In this document: piece after piece, positions 62,164 to 64,000 of the stretch
Numbering within the stretch: the stretch's first letter is position 1
Layout of the letters: each line of letters begins with the position of its first letter
Source of the DNA: Occultella glacieicola
GTDB lineage: Bacteria > Actinomycetota > Actinomycetes > Actinomycetales > Beutenbergiaceae
Assembly (NCBI RefSeq): GCF_004353825.1
Contig: NZ_SMNA01000008.1
Location: forward strand, 1 to 64,000
DNA length: 64,000 nt
Reading direction: 5' to 3'
The notes under the pieces: model-generated
Database searches by the model: none
The model's input: only the letters and a program-made list of their open reading frames with translations
What the model was told of the DNA's origin: nothing
Position numbers and translations under genes: made by a program

Positions 62164-62312
62164 CCCTTCGCCGGCGGACGCACCGGACGAGGGTGTCGTC
62201 GTGCGGGCCAGAGCGGTGATGGGCCGCGGAACGGCACGGTCGCGCGCGGTGGTCCGATCGGGGCTGCCCACCGCGCCGGGCCGGACTAGGCTGCCCAGAG
62301 CGGGAGGTCCTC

Positions 62313-63062
62313 ATGGCAGAGCCGACCATCATCCACTCGGTCGTCCGAGCGCTGCGACTGCTGAACGAGGTCGCCGAGTCGGCGGTGCCCGTCACCGCCA
62401 AGCAGTTGGCGAGCCGCACCGGCACACCGTTGCCGACCGTCTACCACCTGCTCCGCACCCTCGTGCACGAGGACTACCTGACCCGGACCGCGCAGGGATA
62501 CCTGATCGGCGACCACGTCGACCGGCTTCGAGGGGCGACGGTCGGCGGGCTGCGCACCGATCGGGCCCACGAGATCCTCAGCTCGCTGCACGCCGACCTG
62601 GGCGCCGCGGCCTATCTGTCCGTGCTGGTGGACGGGGAGATCCAACTGCGGGACATCGTGGACAGCCCGGGTGCTCCGCGGGCGGACCTGTGGGTCGGCT
62701 TCCACGACGCCGCCCACGCCACCGCCCTCGGCAAGGCGGTGCTCTCGGCCCTGCCCGACGACGCCCGCCGGGACTACCTCGAGACCCACTCCCTCGAGGA
62801 CCTGACGCCGCGGACGCTGACGGACCGGCGGGCACTGCTGCGCCAACTCGGCACCCAGGCGCGGTTCCGACTGGACCGCGAGGAGTACTCGCTGGGCACG
62901 GTCTGCATCGCCGCCCCGGTGCCCTCGGAACAGACGGTCGCGGCCGTCGCGGTCTCCGTCCCCGCGCACCGCGGCGCCGAGGTCCTCGCCCGCGCCGTAC
63001 GGCTGACCCGCGCCGCCACCCTGATCGCACTGAGCTCCGACGAGGGCGCTATCACCATCTGA
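62313..63062 (+). CDS. IclR-family transcriptional regulator
   Basis: 249 residues. N-terminal winged helix (about 5-65: SVVRALRLLNEVAES, then LASRTGTPLPTVYHLLRTL) and a C-terminal GAF-like effector domain with HATALGKAVLSALP and a YSLGTVCIAAPV segment. GGGAGG precedes the ATG by five bases. It lies 80 bases upstream of a 2-oxoacid dehydrogenase gene in the same direction and probably controls that operon in response to a metabolite. Confidence 0.92.
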   Translation: MAEPTIIHSVVRALRLLNEVAESAVPVTAKQLASRTGTPLPTVYHLLRTLVHEDYLTRTAQGYLIGDHVDRLRGATVGGLRTDRAHEILSSLHADLGAAAYLSVLVDGEIQLRDIVDSPGAPRADLWVGFHDAAHATALGKAVLSALPDDARRDYLETHSLEDLTPRTLTDRRALLRQLGTQARFRLDREEYSLGTVCIAAPVPSEQTVAAVAVSVPAHRGAEVLARAVRLTRAATLIALSSDEGAITI

Positions 63063-63142
63063 AATAACGCCCGTTGCCGCCGTGCTCGCGCCGGGTGAGG
63101 CTGGAGCTGTCGAGGGGACCGACCAGCCAACGGAGGCATGAC

Positions 63143-64000
63143 ATGTCGACGACCACACCCGCACCATCGGTGCAGGGACTCGAGCCTGAGGTCCGGCTCG
63201 GTCTGTACTCCTCGATGGTGCTCGTGCGCACGTTCGAGGAGGCGATCCTGCGGGAGTACCACGCGGACAAGGGTCCGGGCTTCGACATCGGCAAGGGCCT
63301 GGTCCCGGGCGAGATGCACCTGGCGGCCGGGGAGGAGCCCGTCTCCGCCGGGGTCTGCGCCCACCTCACCGCGAACGACGCGGTCACCGCCACCCACCGC
63401 CCGCACCACTTCGCCATCGCCCACGGCATGGCGCTGCGCCCCATGGCTGCGGAGATCTTCGGCCGGACCTCCGGGCTCGGCCGAGGACGCGGTGGGCACA
63501 TGCACCTGTTCGACCCGGACACCCATTTCTCCTGCTCCGGGATCATCGCCGAGGGCTACCCGCCGGCGCTCGGCATGGCGTTCGCGTTCACTCGACGGGG
63601 CAGCGACGCGATCGCCGTCGCCGTGACCGGGGAGGGTGCGGCGAACCAGGGCGCGTTCCACGAGTCGCTCAACCTCGCGGCGCTCTGGAACCTGCCGGTC
63701 GTGTTCGTCGTCGAGGACAACGACTGGGGCATCTCGGTACCCCGGTCGGCGTCCACGTCGATCCCGAACAACGCCGACCGGGCCGCCGCCTACGGCATCC
63801 CCGGCCACCGGGTCGAGGGCAACGACGTCGACGACGTCCACGAGGTGGCCGGCCGGGCGGTCGCACGCGCCCGAGCGGGGGAGGGGCCGAGCCTGATCGA
63901 GGTGCACACGGTCCGGATGTGGGGCCACTTCGAGGGCGACGCCCAGGGCTACCGGCCCGATCTTGCCGAGGTCGGCGACCGTGACCCGATCCCCGCCTAC
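63143..64000 (+). CDS. 2-oxoacid (pyruvate/acetoin type) dehydrogenase E1 alpha subunit, 3' truncated
   Basis: 286 codons visible; the frame is still open at the window edge. Thiamine-diphosphate enzyme. The cofactor motif starts at G163-E164-G165 (usually GDG) and ends at E191-D192-N193, with THRPHHFAIAHGM and GRGRGGHMHLF as family landmarks. Glu for Asp at the Mg-binding position is seen in acetoin-dehydrogenase-like members. The ATG at 63143 has a GGAGG six bases upstream; an out-of-frame ATG at 63138 overlaps. Beta and E2 subunits should follow outside the window. Preceded by an IclR regulator. Confidence 0.92.
   Translation, partial: MSTTTPAPSVQGLEPEVRLGLYSSMVLVRTFEEAILREYHADKGPGFDIGKGLVPGEMHLAAGEEPVSAGVCAHLTANDAVTATHRPHHFAIAHGMALRPMAAEIFGRTSGLGRGRGGHMHLFDPDTHFSCSGIIAEGYPPALGMAFAFTRRGSDAIAVAVTGEGAANQGAFHESLNLAALWNLPVVFVVEDNDWGISVPRSASTSIPNNADRAAAYGIPGHRVEGNDVDDVHEVAGRAVARARAGEGPSLIEVHTVRMWGHFEGDAQGYRPDLAEVGDRDPIPAY

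Overview
This 64 kb window comes from a high-G+C actinobacterium. Gene order and families fit the Micrococcales, perhaps near Beutenbergia, Ruania or Occultella, but that placement is inference. The evidence is a G/C-rich third codon position throughout, a typical actinobacterial backbone (infB-rbfA-truB-ribF-rpsO-pnp, M16 peptidase-dapB, dapA-rnj, ftsK-pgsA-cinA-clgR, lhr-nei, DUF3046), GTG starts, many starts that look leaderless, and two promoters like the actinobacterial DNA-damage (RecA-NDp/PafBC) class.

Layout. 1-14975: core translation and RNA-decay block, interrupted twice. An MFS exporter with a TetR regulator sits between rbfA and truB. A WXG100-like hydrolase, a divergent possible EspG-like partner and a PadR regulator sit between truB and ribF. 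14976-21063: an ECF-like sigma factor with a SnoaL-like tail, two small membrane proteins and a fused ABC exporter with one degenerate ATP site. 21104-29061: a sugar locus with a predicted glycosidase divergent from an LplA/B/C-type ABC importer, a ThuA-like protein and a Gfo/Idh/MocA dehydrogenase. 29797-32393: dapA-rnj. 32418-33485: a TetR regulator divergent from a small four-helix membrane protein. 33533-45058: an eight-gene minus-strand operon headed by a ROK repressor, with two sulfatases, an ABC importer, GH51 and GH43 enzymes. It looks dedicated to a sulfated arabinose-containing glycan. 45267-50996: ftsK, capA-like, pgsA, cinA, clgR. 51091-57091: lhr-nei and the divergent DUF3046 gene. 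57133-59770: a three-gene drug-type ABC exporter. 59858-60153: a broken vapC. 60163-64000: an epimerase, a MarR with divergent membrane protein, an IclR and the start of a 2-oxoacid dehydrogenase operon.

How the parts fit. The housekeeping backbone keeps its usual order while accessory cassettes, each with its own regulator, occupy the gaps between backbone genes. Convergent gene pairs are often separated by strong hairpins. Divergent pairs carry palindromes over or near the promoters (TetR, PadR, ROK, MarR). At fourteen starts a TANNNT hexamer ends 6-7 bases before the start codon (8 in one case), which points to leaderless mRNA as a common mode here. Two of these promoters, for the sigma factor and for DUF3046, also carry a TGTCGG-type -35 region at the spacing expected of PafBC-dependent DNA-damage promoters.

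No rRNA, tRNA, CRISPR array, insertion sequence or prophage was seen. The window begins inside infB and ends inside a dehydrogenase E1 alpha gene.
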